Shown: piece by piece, positions 17,224 through 25,280 of the stretch
Layout: every line of letters starts with the position of its first letter
How positions within the stretch are numbered: position 1 is the first letter of the stretch
Assembly: GCF_014646155.1 (NCBI RefSeq)
Contig: NZ_BMMX01000002.1
Span: 332,322-396,321 of the forward strand
Length of the DNA: 64,000 nucleotides
DNA from: Mangrovihabitans endophyticus
GTDB taxonomy: Bacteria; Actinomycetota; Actinomycetes; Mycobacteriales; Micromonosporaceae
Direction: 5' to 3'
Program-made: the position numbers and the translations under genes
The notes under the pieces: generated by a model
Seen by the model: only the letters and a program-made list of their open reading frames with translations
Told to the model about the DNA's origin: nothing
Database searches by the model: none

Positions 17224-17567
17224 GCGGACGCGGCGCGGAACTCCCCCGGCCCAACCCCTGGACCGTGCGAGCAGCGGATCGTCAGGCCTTCCAAGGCTGG
17301 CAGCGTCTTCTGACGGCAATCCCCGACAACCTCGACCGGGCCTGGACAGCGCTGACCAGCGACCCTCGCCACATCGGCCAGCGCCAACACCCCTTGAAAG
17401 GCCAGCTCGGCACCGTCAAGGTCGGCGGAGCATCACTCGAACAATGGCAGTACGAGGTCACCGGCGCCGGACGCATCTGGTACGCCATCGACGACGACAA
17501 CCGCACGCTCTGGATCACCCGCGCCGGCGCAGGCCACCCGAAACAAACAGACACCCGCGGCCGATAA
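17220..17567 (+). CDS. RelE/ParE-like toxin
   Basis: Predicted 115 aa starting MSGRGAELPRPNPW. The core reads FQGWQRLLTAIPDNLDRAW, QRQHPLKGQLGTVKVGG, WQYEVTGAGRIWYAIDDDNR and LWITRAGAGHPKQT: helical N-terminus followed by a beta sheet with the R-x-x-Y and terminal beta-strand pattern of RelE-fold mRNA interferases or gyrase poisons. It follows the antitoxin with ATGA coupling. Which target it uses cannot be read from sequence. Confidence 0.72.
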   Translation: MSGRGAELPRPNPWTVRAADRQAFQGWQRLLTAIPDNLDRAWTALTSDPRHIGQRQHPLKGQLGTVKVGGASLEQWQYEVTGAGRIWYAIDDDNRTLWITRAGAGHPKQTDTRGR

Positions 17568-17960
17568 CCGATCCGATCAGATGCTCGATCAACCGCAGAA
17601 GGTGGTCGGCAGAACCAGCCGCATCTCACCCAGCAGATGTCCCGCACAGGCACTGCACAGGCAAGCTGCCGGGCGATATGTCCTCGACCACGAGGTGTCA
17701 ACCGCCCGCGCGCGAGGCAACAGCCCGAGTTCCGGCTGCTCCGGTTCATCAGCTTTGGCGATGCGTGACGGTGCCGGACCGAGGCGAGCGATCCGGGTGT
17801 CTCACGCGAACATCTGCCACTTCGCGGGACTTCTGGTCGTGGGCGACGGTGCCCGGCTCGTGCACGGACAGGCTGTGCGACACGATTGTGTATTGAACTG
17901 GACCAATGTGCAGACCTCGATAGGCTTGCACGGATTGCCGCACTACCCCGGGAGGGTCGT
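17568..17960. other. Gene-free stretch after the toxin
   Basis: About 390 bases with no frame that looks protein-like on either strand. Several overlapping frames have skewed compositions (Arg/Pro-rich) typical of high-GC non-coding sequence. I see no IS match, hairpin or RNA gene here. Confidence 0.5.
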
Positions 17961-18165
17961 ATGGAGCCACGCAGCGCCGCGGCGGCCGGCGACGACTTCC
18001 CGTACGAGTTGCGCACCACCTGCTACATCGAGGTCGGCAACGACGGCAGTGTCACGCAGGGCGTTAGCGAGCAGGCGTACCAGCGGGCGGTGGCGGGCAC
18101 CTCGCGGTTGTTCGCGGTGTGGCCGGGCTCCTACTCCAGCGACCTGTTCGCGATCGACGCCGGAC
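17961..18165 (+). pseudogene. 3'-truncated small hypothetical gene
   Basis: An ATG with a good GGGAGG site (17950-17955) opens MEPRSAAAAGDDFPYELRTT and continues CYIEVGNDGSVTQGVSEQAY, TSRLFAVWPGSYSSDLFAID. This looks like the start of a conserved actinobacterial hypothetical protein. After FAID, near 18165, the frame turns into antisense junk of the convergent gene, so the 3' end has been lost at a junction. Confidence 0.5.
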
Positions 18166-18567
18166 GTGGTCCAGAGGCAGACTTACCTCTCGAGCGATAC
18201 GTAGACTCCGGTCGGACAGCGCCTTGGCGAGGTCACCTGATGGATTCGACGTGTCGGCGAGAGGATGTCCGGGGGTCACCGGCAGGTCTCGCAGCAGAAA
18301 GTCCCATACCGCGAGAGCTTGCGGCGCCGGAGGATCTACGGCCCATGCGCTGCTGAGAGCCATCACCAGGCGCTCGCCGTCAGTCCCGTACTGGTCAGTC
18401 ACGCTGGCTCGTTGGCCGGTAATAAAGTCGGCGAGCACCACAGGACCGTCACCTGCCGCGCCGGACTTCGACAGCTTCGCAAAAACCGATCGAATACGGG
18501 CCTGTGGTACCCGTGTCACCGCGGACACGTACGCTGTCGCGGCACGGTCGCCGCGATTCAGGGTCAC
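18165..18567 (-). pseudogene. 3'-truncated partner gene of the AbiEi-like regulator
   Basis: The ATG at 18567 overlaps the stop of the AbiEi-like gene (ATGA). The protein begins MTLNRGDRAATAYVSAVTRV and reads plausibly to SLRIAREVSLPL, about 134 residues, after which the sequence is antisense to the gene at 17961. AbiEi antitoxins are normally paired with an AbiEii nucleotidyltransferase, but no GSxxxxDxD motif is visible here. The partner is therefore a different, unrecognised protein, or the catalytic part has been deleted. Confidence 0.45.
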
Positions 18568-19247
18568 GCGGCGGGTGCCTTCAGATCCTGCTCAACGCGT
18601 TCCGTGTAGCCGGCGGCCTGAAGCAGCGCGTTCAGCACCGTCGTTCCGGACACGGCGCCACGCAGACCGAGCCGGCCGCCCTTGCCCCTCAGATGGCGCG
18701 CAAGTCCAGCCCGGGTTTCGCGGCGGCCGGCCAGGAGATCCGCGGCGACCTTGCCTACGTGAGCAGGATTATGGCCTCCCATGCGATCGTCCAGCAGGTC
18801 AGCAACGGTTCGCCCGGGAGAAGTGACTGGTAGCCCGTTGACCACGGTCACTTCGGCATTGTCGAGGGCACGAACTCGATACCGAACATCCTGCTGCCTA
18901 CTCCAGCGACGGTACGGGACAGTGATGTCCGCCGGCCATGCGGACAGATCACCGGCTTGCCACACCTGAGCGGCCGCCGCATGGGAAAGGACGGGGCCAC
19001 TGGCAAGGTCAGCGTCGGGGTCTCGGTCAGGGTTGGTCGCCAGCCATGCAGCCCTGAGATCCAGCAGGTCCGGCGTGTTACCCCTCACGAGGTAGATACC
19101 GCGACGCAGCGGAAGGATCACCTCAGCTTGCGCGAGACGGCCTAGAGCGGCACGGCTGATCCCTCGTACGGCAGCCTGAGCCGTGCTGACCAGCCCAGTC
19201 TGCTGCTCCGCTATCGCCGCCAGTGTCGCGAACCTTCGCGCTTCCAT
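18564..19247 (-). CDS. AbiEi-like transcriptional regulator / antitoxin
   Basis: Predicted 227 aa starting MEARRFATLAAIAEQQTGLV, followed by STAQAAVRGISRAALGRL, a winged-helix N-terminus of the AbiEi_4 type. The YLVRGNTPDLLDLRAAWLA, GPVLSHAAAAQVW and GLPVTSPGRTVADLL segments are hallmark parts of the family. These proteins repress their own operon and, in AbiE systems, counter the nucleotidyltransferase toxin that gives phage abortive infection. An ATG at 19283 in frame is possible, but the promoter at 19254-19282 lies across it. Confidence 0.78.
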   Translation of the reverse strand: MEARRFATLAAIAEQQTGLVSTAQAAVRGISRAALGRLAQAEVILPLRRGIYLVRGNTPDLLDLRAAWLATNPDRDPDADLASGPVLSHAAAAQVWQAGDLSAWPADITVPYRRWSRQQDVRYRVRALDNAEVTVVNGLPVTSPGRTVADLLDDRMGGHNPAHVGKVAADLLAGRRETRAGLARHLRGKGGRLGLRGAVSGTTVLNALLQAAGYTERVEQDLKAPAA

Positions 19248-19253
19248 ACCGCT

Positions 19254-19282
19254 AATGTACGGCCCAGCGATACAAACGTCCA
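19254..19282 (-). promoter_or_regulatory. Promoter of the AbiEi-like gene
   Basis: On the minus strand TGGACG, a 17-base spacer and TACATT are followed after 6 bases by the ATG at 19247. The spacing predicts a leaderless transcript. The -35 is a weak match. Confidence 0.45.
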
Positions 19283-19369
19283 CCTAAAGCGTCGCCCTAC
19301 CTAGCTGACTGGACGCTGTCGCTGCCAAATAGTCCCGCCTAGTACGGCAGCCGCCATTCGTGATCATGG

Positions 19370-19705
19370 CTGGAGTTCGAGGTTGAGGCGGCGGGAGTAG
19401 TGGGCTCGTCTAGCTCGTGCCTGATGCCGGCGTCGCCAGCGTGACCAGCGCAAACGGTAGGCGATGCTGCGCGTTGGCCGGATCAGCAGGACGTTGATCA
19501 GGCGGCGGATCTCGTTGACGGTCAGGTCGATCATGTCGGGCCGGTCTGCCGATCGGGCATTGGCGGCGCAGATCGCGAGGACCGCGAGAGCGGCCAGGGC
19601 AAGGGTGGCAAACCGGTGCCAGGATGTCCACCGGCGGACCTGGTGCTGGTCCAGGCCGACCTGGCCCTTTCCAGCCTGAAACTCTCATCCGCGATCCAAC
19701 GAACT
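19370..19705 (-). mobile_element. IS701-family transposase C-terminal remnant
   Basis: The minus strand encodes ADESF, then after a one-base shift FQAGKGQVGLDQHQVRRW and TSWHRFATLALAALAVLA, then VNEIRRLINVL and SIAYRLRWSRWRRRHQARAR: the conserved C-terminal end of IS701-type DDE transposases. The N-terminal two thirds and the element ends are missing, and the frameshift confirms decay. Confidence 0.75.
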
Positions 19706-19936
19706 CCGCCACCCGCACCGGCCGGAGTTTCAAGGCAATCGACACGGCTCGGCGATACTCGACTCGACTTTCTTCTCGCCGCGGCGCCCGACGGTCTCTC
19801 CGCGAGCGTGGTCCGGTTGGACATCTGCCGGTTCATGCTCGACGCCCAACGCCTCTACGAGCTATAGGGCTTCCAGGAACGAGAGCCTTACGAAGGCAGC
19901 GAGATTCCCCGCAGACCTTCAGCCGTACTGGCGGTT

Positions 19937-21928
19937 CTACGAACGTGAGCTCTGATTGCCGATCTCGTTCTTCCACAGTGACGCGTCGAGTTCGGCGATC
20001 GCCTTGTCCCGGTGTCGCCGGTACGTGTTGAACGACAGGTGCAGTTGAACCGCTATGCGTTCCTGGGTGGTGGTCGGCCGGAGGAACGTCCGGCTCATCA
20101 GCTCGCTCGCGTCGGGTTCCAGCGAGCCGACGCCCGCCTCGATCAGTTCTCGGAGCGTTTCGGCGGGCGTTCGGCCGTCGCGCGCGTTCCGCCGGATCAT
20201 TCGCGTGCGCAACAAGGGGTTGTCTCGCAATTGTTCCGGGTCGTGCAGATGACGAAGCGCATCCCGTAGGCCATCGGTGAACTCGGATCGCGACAGAACT
20301 GTCTCGCCGGCGCTGTCCGCGGCCGGACGTGCCGGTGCACCCAGTTGGCGGGCATGGAGAACCTCGACCCAGTCCGGGATGCCGACCCGCCGCCAGTCAT
20401 GGGCGAATACCGGGAACACCGTCGTGCCGACAGTGAAGTCGGCATCGGTGGCTACCCAGAAGTCGAGGAACTCCATGGTGGGCGTCCAGAGCTCGGCGTT
20501 CTCGAAGGCGGCGACCAGGCTCCAGGCCGTGTCGTCACGCAACTGCAGGATGTCCAGCATTTGGCAGGCCACGAACAGGGTCAGAGACGGTGACGGGTGC
20601 TGGCCACGCTCGCGATCGAGGAAGAAACGCCAGGCACGAACCCGCTCGTCGGCACGAAGCGTGCCGCGTTTCGACGCGTACAGCCACATCGCGTCCGCGC
20701 CCGGGTCCACGCCGAGATCGGCCTCGGTCAGGTCGAGGCAGGCGGTATACCCGCACAGGTCACCGGAGGCCGAGCGGAAGACCCGGAAAGCTTCAGGACG
20801 GCAGGCCATCCAGTACGCCGCCAGCTCGGCCTGCTCTGCCCCCTGCCATTCGGCTGTCATGGCGACGATGGACGCCCGGTCGCCGTCCTGCAGTCCGTCG
20901 GCGTACGTCTGCATCGGCGGTGCCAACGCACTCAACGCTTCGAGCCCGGAGCGGGCACCGTTGAGCACGACCGTACGTGCGAAGAGCTGAAGCCGCTGCC
21001 GTTCGTCGGTCAGTGCGAGCACTTGCTGATGAAACGCGGCGAGTTTCCGGCGATGCATGTCGCAATACCGAGCCGGGTCTCGCCAGCGCAGATCCGCGTC
21101 AATGAGGTCGCGGACGACGTCGTGCGGGAACAATCCGTGCGGGCTCTCCTCCACGAATGGCAGGCGGCGCAGCCAGGAGAACAACTCGCCCACGTCACCG
21201 CCGACCATCGACCGCAGGAGATCCTCGGTGGTAGTCGGTGCGTGCGCGAACACTTCCAGCGCTGTCCGATGCCGCGGGCTAGGTGCCTCGCCGATCATCT
21301 GGGCGATCAGCATGCGCATCACATCGGGCAGGTCACCGAACGTACGCGGCACGGCGCCCCGGCGCACCACGTCGAGCAGCATCGCCAGTGTCAGCGGGTG
21401 GCCACGGCTGATGGCCAGCAAGCGATCCTGCGTCCAACCGGAAACACCCCGACCCGTCAGCCATGCCCGCGCATCCCGATCGGTCAGATTACCCAAAGTG
21501 ATGACTCGCATCAGTTCACGCCATGCCGGGTCGGTGAGCCACCGCGGCCCCGGGGCCTGTCTGCCGGCGATGACCACGAGGCAGTCTCCGGGCAGCGTCG
21601 GCAGGTACTTCTCGCGCACCCAGTCGTCAATCGGTTCGAGCAGCTCGTAGGTATCGATGAGCAGGACCAGCCGACTGTCGTCCAGCATGGGCAGGGTCGC
21701 CGATCCGAATGCCAGATGCCGGGCGTCAACCTGAATCGTCGTACGCCCCTGCTGTGCCGCCAGGTGCGCGAACGTGCTGAGCAAGGTGCTCTTACCCACT
21801 CCACCGGGACCGTGTACGAAGATCATGCCCGGGGTGTTCAGCGCGTCCTGGAACAACGCGACTTCCGCGTTCCGGTCGGCGAGAGACTGGCGCCGCAACT
21901 CGTCGATTACCTCACCGAGCGATGCCAT
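19937..21928 (-). CDS. STAND-type AAA ATPase with C-terminal HTH
   Basis: Predicted 663 aa from the ATG at 21928 (MASLGEVIDELRRQSLADRN). Walker A is GPGGVGKSTLLSTF (about residues 39-52); Walker B is RLVLLIDTYE (about 83-92); a winged helix-like stretch follows at SPRHRTALEVFAHAP. The middle consists of helical repeats. The last 50 residues (TTTQERIAVQLHLSFNTYRR) look like a LuxR/SARP-style DNA-binding helix-turn-helix. Such STAND proteins act as ligand-gated switches, mostly transcriptional activators, some in defence. Divergent from a cyclase gene, which it may control. Confidence 0.75.
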   Translation of the reverse strand: MASLGEVIDELRRQSLADRNAEVALFQDALNTPGMIFVHGPGGVGKSTLLSTFAHLAAQQGRTTIQVDARHLAFGSATLPMLDDSRLVLLIDTYELLEPIDDWVREKYLPTLPGDCLVVIAGRQAPGPRWLTDPAWRELMRVITLGNLTDRDARAWLTGRGVSGWTQDRLLAISRGHPLTLAMLLDVVRRGAVPRTFGDLPDVMRMLIAQMIGEAPSPRHRTALEVFAHAPTTTEDLLRSMVGGDVGELFSWLRRLPFVEESPHGLFPHDVVRDLIDADLRWRDPARYCDMHRRKLAAFHQQVLALTDERQRLQLFARTVVLNGARSGLEALSALAPPMQTYADGLQDGDRASIVAMTAEWQGAEQAELAAYWMACRPEAFRVFRSASGDLCGYTACLDLTEADLGVDPGADAMWLYASKRGTLRADERVRAWRFFLDRERGQHPSPSLTLFVACQMLDILQLRDDTAWSLVAAFENAELWTPTMEFLDFWVATDADFTVGTTVFPVFAHDWRRVGIPDWVEVLHARQLGAPARPAADSAGETVLSRSEFTDGLRDALRHLHDPEQLRDNPLLRTRMIRRNARDGRTPAETLRELIEAGVGSLEPDASELMSRTFLRPTTTQERIAVQLHLSFNTYRRHRDKAIAELDASLWKNEIGNQSSRS

Positions 21929-22022
21929 AGAGCCGATTCTAGATCGGCCGTGCGGACACTCACGACTGCTGCGGTCGTCAACCCACTGCGTTCCGAACGG
22001 GAACCGGGCATCAATGGGCATC

Positions 22023-22046
22023 GGATGGGCAGCCGGATGGGCAGCC
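22023..22046. repeat. 12-bp tandem direct repeat between divergent genes
   Basis: GGATGGGCAGCC occurs twice in a row, with the related TGGGCATC just upstream. It lies between the STAND regulator start (21928) and the cyclase start (22100), so it could be a binding site for the HTH of the regulator. Inference only. Confidence 0.45.
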
Positions 22047-22099
22047 GGCTTCAGGTCCGCCGCGCGATGCTCGTGGCGTCATCCATCCGAAGGGGTCAC

Positions 22100-22984
22100 A
22101 TGAACAGCACGAAACCTCACGAGTTCCCCAGCAACTGGGGACGGTGGGGCGACAACGATGAGCTCGGTGCCGTCAACCTCATCACCGACGAGGCCCGGGC
22201 ACGGGGCGCCGCCGAGGCTCGCACCGGCGTGACGGTGTCACTCGCCCGGGTGACCACGCCGTTCCCGCTGACCGGCGGTCCGCTGGGAAAGACCTCGACG
22301 ACGAACACCGCGGTGCAGACCATGATGCTCTTCACTGGTCACGCGGCACCCGCCATGGCCGAGGTGCTGGTCGTCACCACGCATCATGCGGAAGTCACCC
22401 ACCTGGACGCGATGGGCCATTGGGTTGCGGGCGGGAAGGTGTATCCGGGCGTCGACGCTGCTGACAGCTCCGGACCTGCCGGTGTCCGGCACGGTGCGGC
22501 GGAGGTCTACGGCGATGGCATCCTCACCCGCGGCGTCCTGCTCGACCTGGCCCCCGACGGCCGGTTGGCCCCGGCCCACCCCGTGACCGGCGCAGACCTG
22601 GACGCAGCGGCGGATCGCGCCGGTGTCGAGACTCTGCCGGGCGACGCGATCGTGGTCCGAGGCGGCTGGGACCGGGTCTACGGCAGTGACGAACCCGAGC
22701 CGGGACTGACGGTTGACGCGATTCACTGGATACACGATCACGGAGTCGCCGTGTACGCGGGTGACATCGGCGACGCCCGCCCGCCGCTGCCGGGCGAAAT
22801 GCCTGGCGCCCTGCACTTCCTCGCATTGGGCCGGCTCGCCATACCGCTCGTTGACGCCACTGAACCGGAGGCGCTGGCGGCGATGTGCAGGCGCCTGGGC
22901 CGCTGGACGTTCCAGTTCGTGATCGCGGCCCCCCGCATCGCCGGGACCACCGGTCTGCCGGTGAACCCGCTCGCGGTCTTCTGA
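22100..22984 (+). CDS. Cyclase-family metal hydrolase (kynurenine formamidase fold)
   Basis: Predicted 294 aa from an ATG 5 bases after AGGGG. The opening SNWGRWGDNDELGAVNLI is typical of the putative cyclase family. The metal-binding signature HxxxHxDxxGH appears as HHAEVTHLDAMGH (about residues 94-106). Later segments TRGVLLDLA, GDAIVVRGGW and CRRLGRWTFQFVIAAPRIAG fit too. Family members hydrolyse formylkynurenine, isatin or similar amides and esters, or form rings in polyketides. The partner is the divergent STAND regulator; the substrate is unknown. Confidence 0.85.
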   Translation: MNSTKPHEFPSNWGRWGDNDELGAVNLITDEARARGAAEARTGVTVSLARVTTPFPLTGGPLGKTSTTNTAVQTMMLFTGHAAPAMAEVLVVTTHHAEVTHLDAMGHWVAGGKVYPGVDAADSSGPAGVRHGAAEVYGDGILTRGVLLDLAPDGRLAPAHPVTGADLDAAADRAGVETLPGDAIVVRGGWDRVYGSDEPEPGLTVDAIHWIHDHGVAVYAGDIGDARPPLPGEMPGALHFLALGRLAIPLVDATEPEALAAMCRRLGRWTFQFVIAAPRIAGTTGLPVNPLAVF

Positions 22985-23635
22985 CCGCCCGGACAGCCTC
23001 GGGATCGGCGTGGTCATCTGGTGGTCGGCTGATGATTCTCTCGGTGTCTGGCCGACGTTCAAGTAGCCGAACGCACGTACTCAAGCCGGTGTCGCGGGCC
23101 GCCCGCCACCAGATACCGGCCGCGCGGCCCGGGGAACATGCCGGCCACCACAGGCCCCTTACCGGGGGGCTATCAGCAGCCGCTCCGGCTTTCACTCGGT
23201 TTTCTCTTGACACTCCCCTCTAGACCAGCCTTCTGAACTGCGAGAACACTCTGTCGGGCTCGCAGCGAGGTCGAGCAATTCAGTCACCTGCAACACCTCA
23301 GGACCGCCAAGCGCAGGCGCGACGACTCCCTGCGCCGTTCACTCTAGACCGCGTCCCCCGACTCGCATCGCCACCTCTTCGGCAGCCTGCCGTGCAAGAT
23401 CAATGAGGTCGAGGAGGGACGACGGGAGCCCCGATCAAGCCCGTCCCGGACGGCCGCAGTCGTTCAGGTCTGACATCGCTCGTACGTCTGGAGCGAAGCA
23501 GCGCCCTGCCGTCAGGGCGCGGGCCGTATGCTATTGCCGCCGGCAGCGATCAAAGGGTCTCTCGCCGGTGTCGTGGTTGTTGCATTGGTGCGCCGCAGTC
23601 TGTTGCTGAGGTTGAGGAAAGTGGTGGCGAAGTTC
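22985..23635. other. Gene-free stretch before the cold-shock gene
   Basis: About 650 bases with only low-quality frames on both strands. I see no IS match. The part near 23611-23620 (GTTGAGGAAA) may serve as ribosome site for the cold-shock-domain gene. Confidence 0.45.
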
Positions 23636-24064
23636 ATGACGACGGGCAAGGTAATCCGTTTCGACGAGGTTCGCGGCTACGGCTTCGTGACTCCCGACAC
23701 CGGGGCCGATGACGTATTCCTGCACGTGAACGATTTGACGTTCGACAAGCGACTGCTCACTCCCGGGACGCGCGTGCAGTTCGTCGCAGCGGAAGGAGAC
23801 CGAGGGCTAAAGGCCACTCAGGTTCAGATCATCGAGCAGGGCCCCGTCGGGCCGACTGGCCGCACCGTGAAGCCGGCTACGGCGACTGCGGAAGGCCGCT
23901 CGGAGGACGACGAACTTTGCGACATCCTGCCCAGCGCCGAACTGAGGGCTGAGATCACTGAGGCGCTGGTGACGTCCATCCCGACGCTGACCGCGACGCA
24001 GATCGTGGGGGCGCGCGAGTGCGTGCTGAGAATCGCGGAGCTGCACGGCTGGACAGAGGACTGA
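23636..24064 (+). CDS. Cold-shock-domain protein with C-terminal extension
   Basis: Predicted 142 aa from the ATG at 23636 (MTTGKVIRFDEVRGYGFVTP). GYGFVTP is the RNP-1-like and DVFLHV the RNP-2-like motif of the single-stranded nucleic-acid-binding cold-shock fold. A classical CspA ends near residue 65; here about 75 further residues (EDDELCDILPSAELRAEITE and on to IAELHGWTED) form a helical, acidic tail seen in actinomycete homologues. GTG codons at 23621 and 23624, nearer GAGGAAA, are alternative starts. Probably an RNA chaperone or regulator. Confidence 0.88.
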   Translation: MTTGKVIRFDEVRGYGFVTPDTGADDVFLHVNDLTFDKRLLTPGTRVQFVAAEGDRGLKATQVQIIEQGPVGPTGRTVKPATATAEGRSEDDELCDILPSAELRAEITEALVTSIPTLTATQIVGARECVLRIAELHGWTED

Positions 24065-24145
24065 CCTCCCAGGCACACCGGGCGGGACGGTCACGAACGG
24101 CGCGAGGGTGGAACGCGGGCTCCGGCAGGGCGGACGAAATCTAGG

Positions 24146-24616
24146 TCACCCCGGCGGAGCGTCCCGTGTCGGAAACCTTTCGTTACAGGGATCCGGCGCT
24201 TTGCCCGTGTCGCGAAGCCGGCGTACCCAACCGGCGGCGATGTGCCGGGGGACGTCGTAGTGGGTGGCGACCTTGGCAACACTGCCCACCCGCCAGTACA
24301 CGACGGCGAGATCGTCAGGAACACCCTTGGCCTGCGGAGTGCCTGGGGACGGCGATGTCGCTTTCTCCTCCTGTGCCTCCTCCTCACCGGAAGGAGGCAG
24401 GGCGCCGAGGCGCCTGCCCAGGGGCAGCTCGGCCACCATCGCCCAGACGGATCGGAAGTCGAGCCGGGCGATCTCGCCGGGAAATCCGGCGGCGTCGGCA
24501 CCCAACCGTACGGTCACGGCATGCACCCGCAGCCCGTCCGGACCACCCTCCGCTACCACCGTGGCTTGAGGTCCGTCCTCGCTGTCCGACGTCACGGTGA
24601 TGGTGAACGTGCTCAT
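24146..24616 (-). CDS. Small protein with C-terminal HTH
   Basis: Predicted 156 aa starting MSTFTITVTSDSEDGPQATV. The N-terminal half is a beta-rich domain (GPDGLRVHAVTVRL). The end, DDLAVVYWRVGSVAKVATHY then DVPRHIAAGWVRRLRDTG, is a Psq/Lsr2-like helix-turn-helix where the last helix reads DNA. Such proteins recur in streptomycetes and relatives without assigned function. The ATG overlaps the stop of a truncated paralogue (ATGA). Confidence 0.65.
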   Translation of the reverse strand: MSTFTITVTSDSEDGPQATVVAEGGPDGLRVHAVTVRLGADAAGFPGEIARLDFRSVWAMVAELPLGRRLGALPPSGEEEAQEEKATSPSPGTPQAKGVPDDLAVVYWRVGSVAKVATHYDVPRHIAAGWVRRLRDTGKAPDPCNERFPTRDAPPG

Positions 24617-24782
24617 GCCGAGCTTCCGTCTGCCTGGGTCGCCATCTTCCGCGCCCGGCCCATCCAGCCCTGCGCGGTGTGGCGGGGCGCACCGTAGTGC
24701 TTGGCGAGCCCGGTGACACCACCCTCGCGCTGGTGCACGGCAAGGACCTCGTCCACCGGGGCATCCGCCGGTAGGCGCGTTC
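24613..24782 (-). pseudogene. IS-truncated HTH paralogue, C-terminal part
   Basis: In a frame with no start the minus strand reads LPADAPVDEVLAVHQREGGV, then TGLAKHYGAPRHTAQGWMGR, and ends TQADGSSA. This is the same HTH type as the neighbouring gene (VAKVATHYDVPRHIAAGWVR). The 5' part is cut by the IS5 remnant at about 24783. The pair probably was a two-gene operon of related DNA-binding proteins. Confidence 0.6.
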
Positions 24783-25095
24783 ACCCTTACGGCCTCCGTC
24801 AGTGAGTGTTCTAGAGGGTTGTGGTTCGGGCTTGTCGTCGTTGCTGGCGGCGGGTTGGTCCGCCTCGGGTGAGCCTGCGCAGCGTCTGGTTGATGGCGGC
24901 CCAGCGGATCATCTCTTCGGAGACTGACGGGTCTCGCTCGTAGTCGCGGGCCAGGCGGCGGTGAGCGGTGAGCCAGGCCAGGGTGCGTTCAACGACCCAG
25001 CGTTTGGGATGGACCTGAAAGCCGCGCTGCCATTTGGGTTTGCGGACGATGTCGATCACCATGTTCAGCGTGCGGGCGGCCCACTCGATCGAGGA
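24783..25095 (-). mobile_element. IS5-family transposase C-terminal remnant
   Basis: The minus strand encodes IEWAARTLNMVIDIVRKPKW, RGFQVHPKRWVVERTLAWLT and AHRRLARDYERDPSVSEEMI, the conserved end of IS5 (IS427-type) transposases including the final catalytic Glu region. The N-terminal part is missing. Its 3' end abuts the truncated HTH gene. Confidence 0.8.
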
Positions 25096-25280
25096 CAGTT
25101 TCTCTGTGTGGCGTGGGAGGTGGGTGTGGTCTGTCTGTCCGAACAGAGTCATCGGTTCGTGGTGATGCTGTGGGTTGTCGGGTCTATGGAGTGCGTACCG
25201 GTGGTTGAACCGGGTCGGATCACGTAATTCGCTTGTGTCGGCTGTGGAGAGCAGGTGATGGTGGGTCCGCGGGAGGTTTG

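Noticed and set aside
18564..19247. Calling the AbiEi pair a working AbiE abortive-infection system
   Set aside because: The partner shows no nucleotidyltransferase motif and is truncated.
20597..22099. Plus-strand upstream extension of the cyclase frame to 795 codons
   Set aside because: Antisense to the STAND ATPase gene, and the cyclase has its own ribosome site and ATG at 22100.
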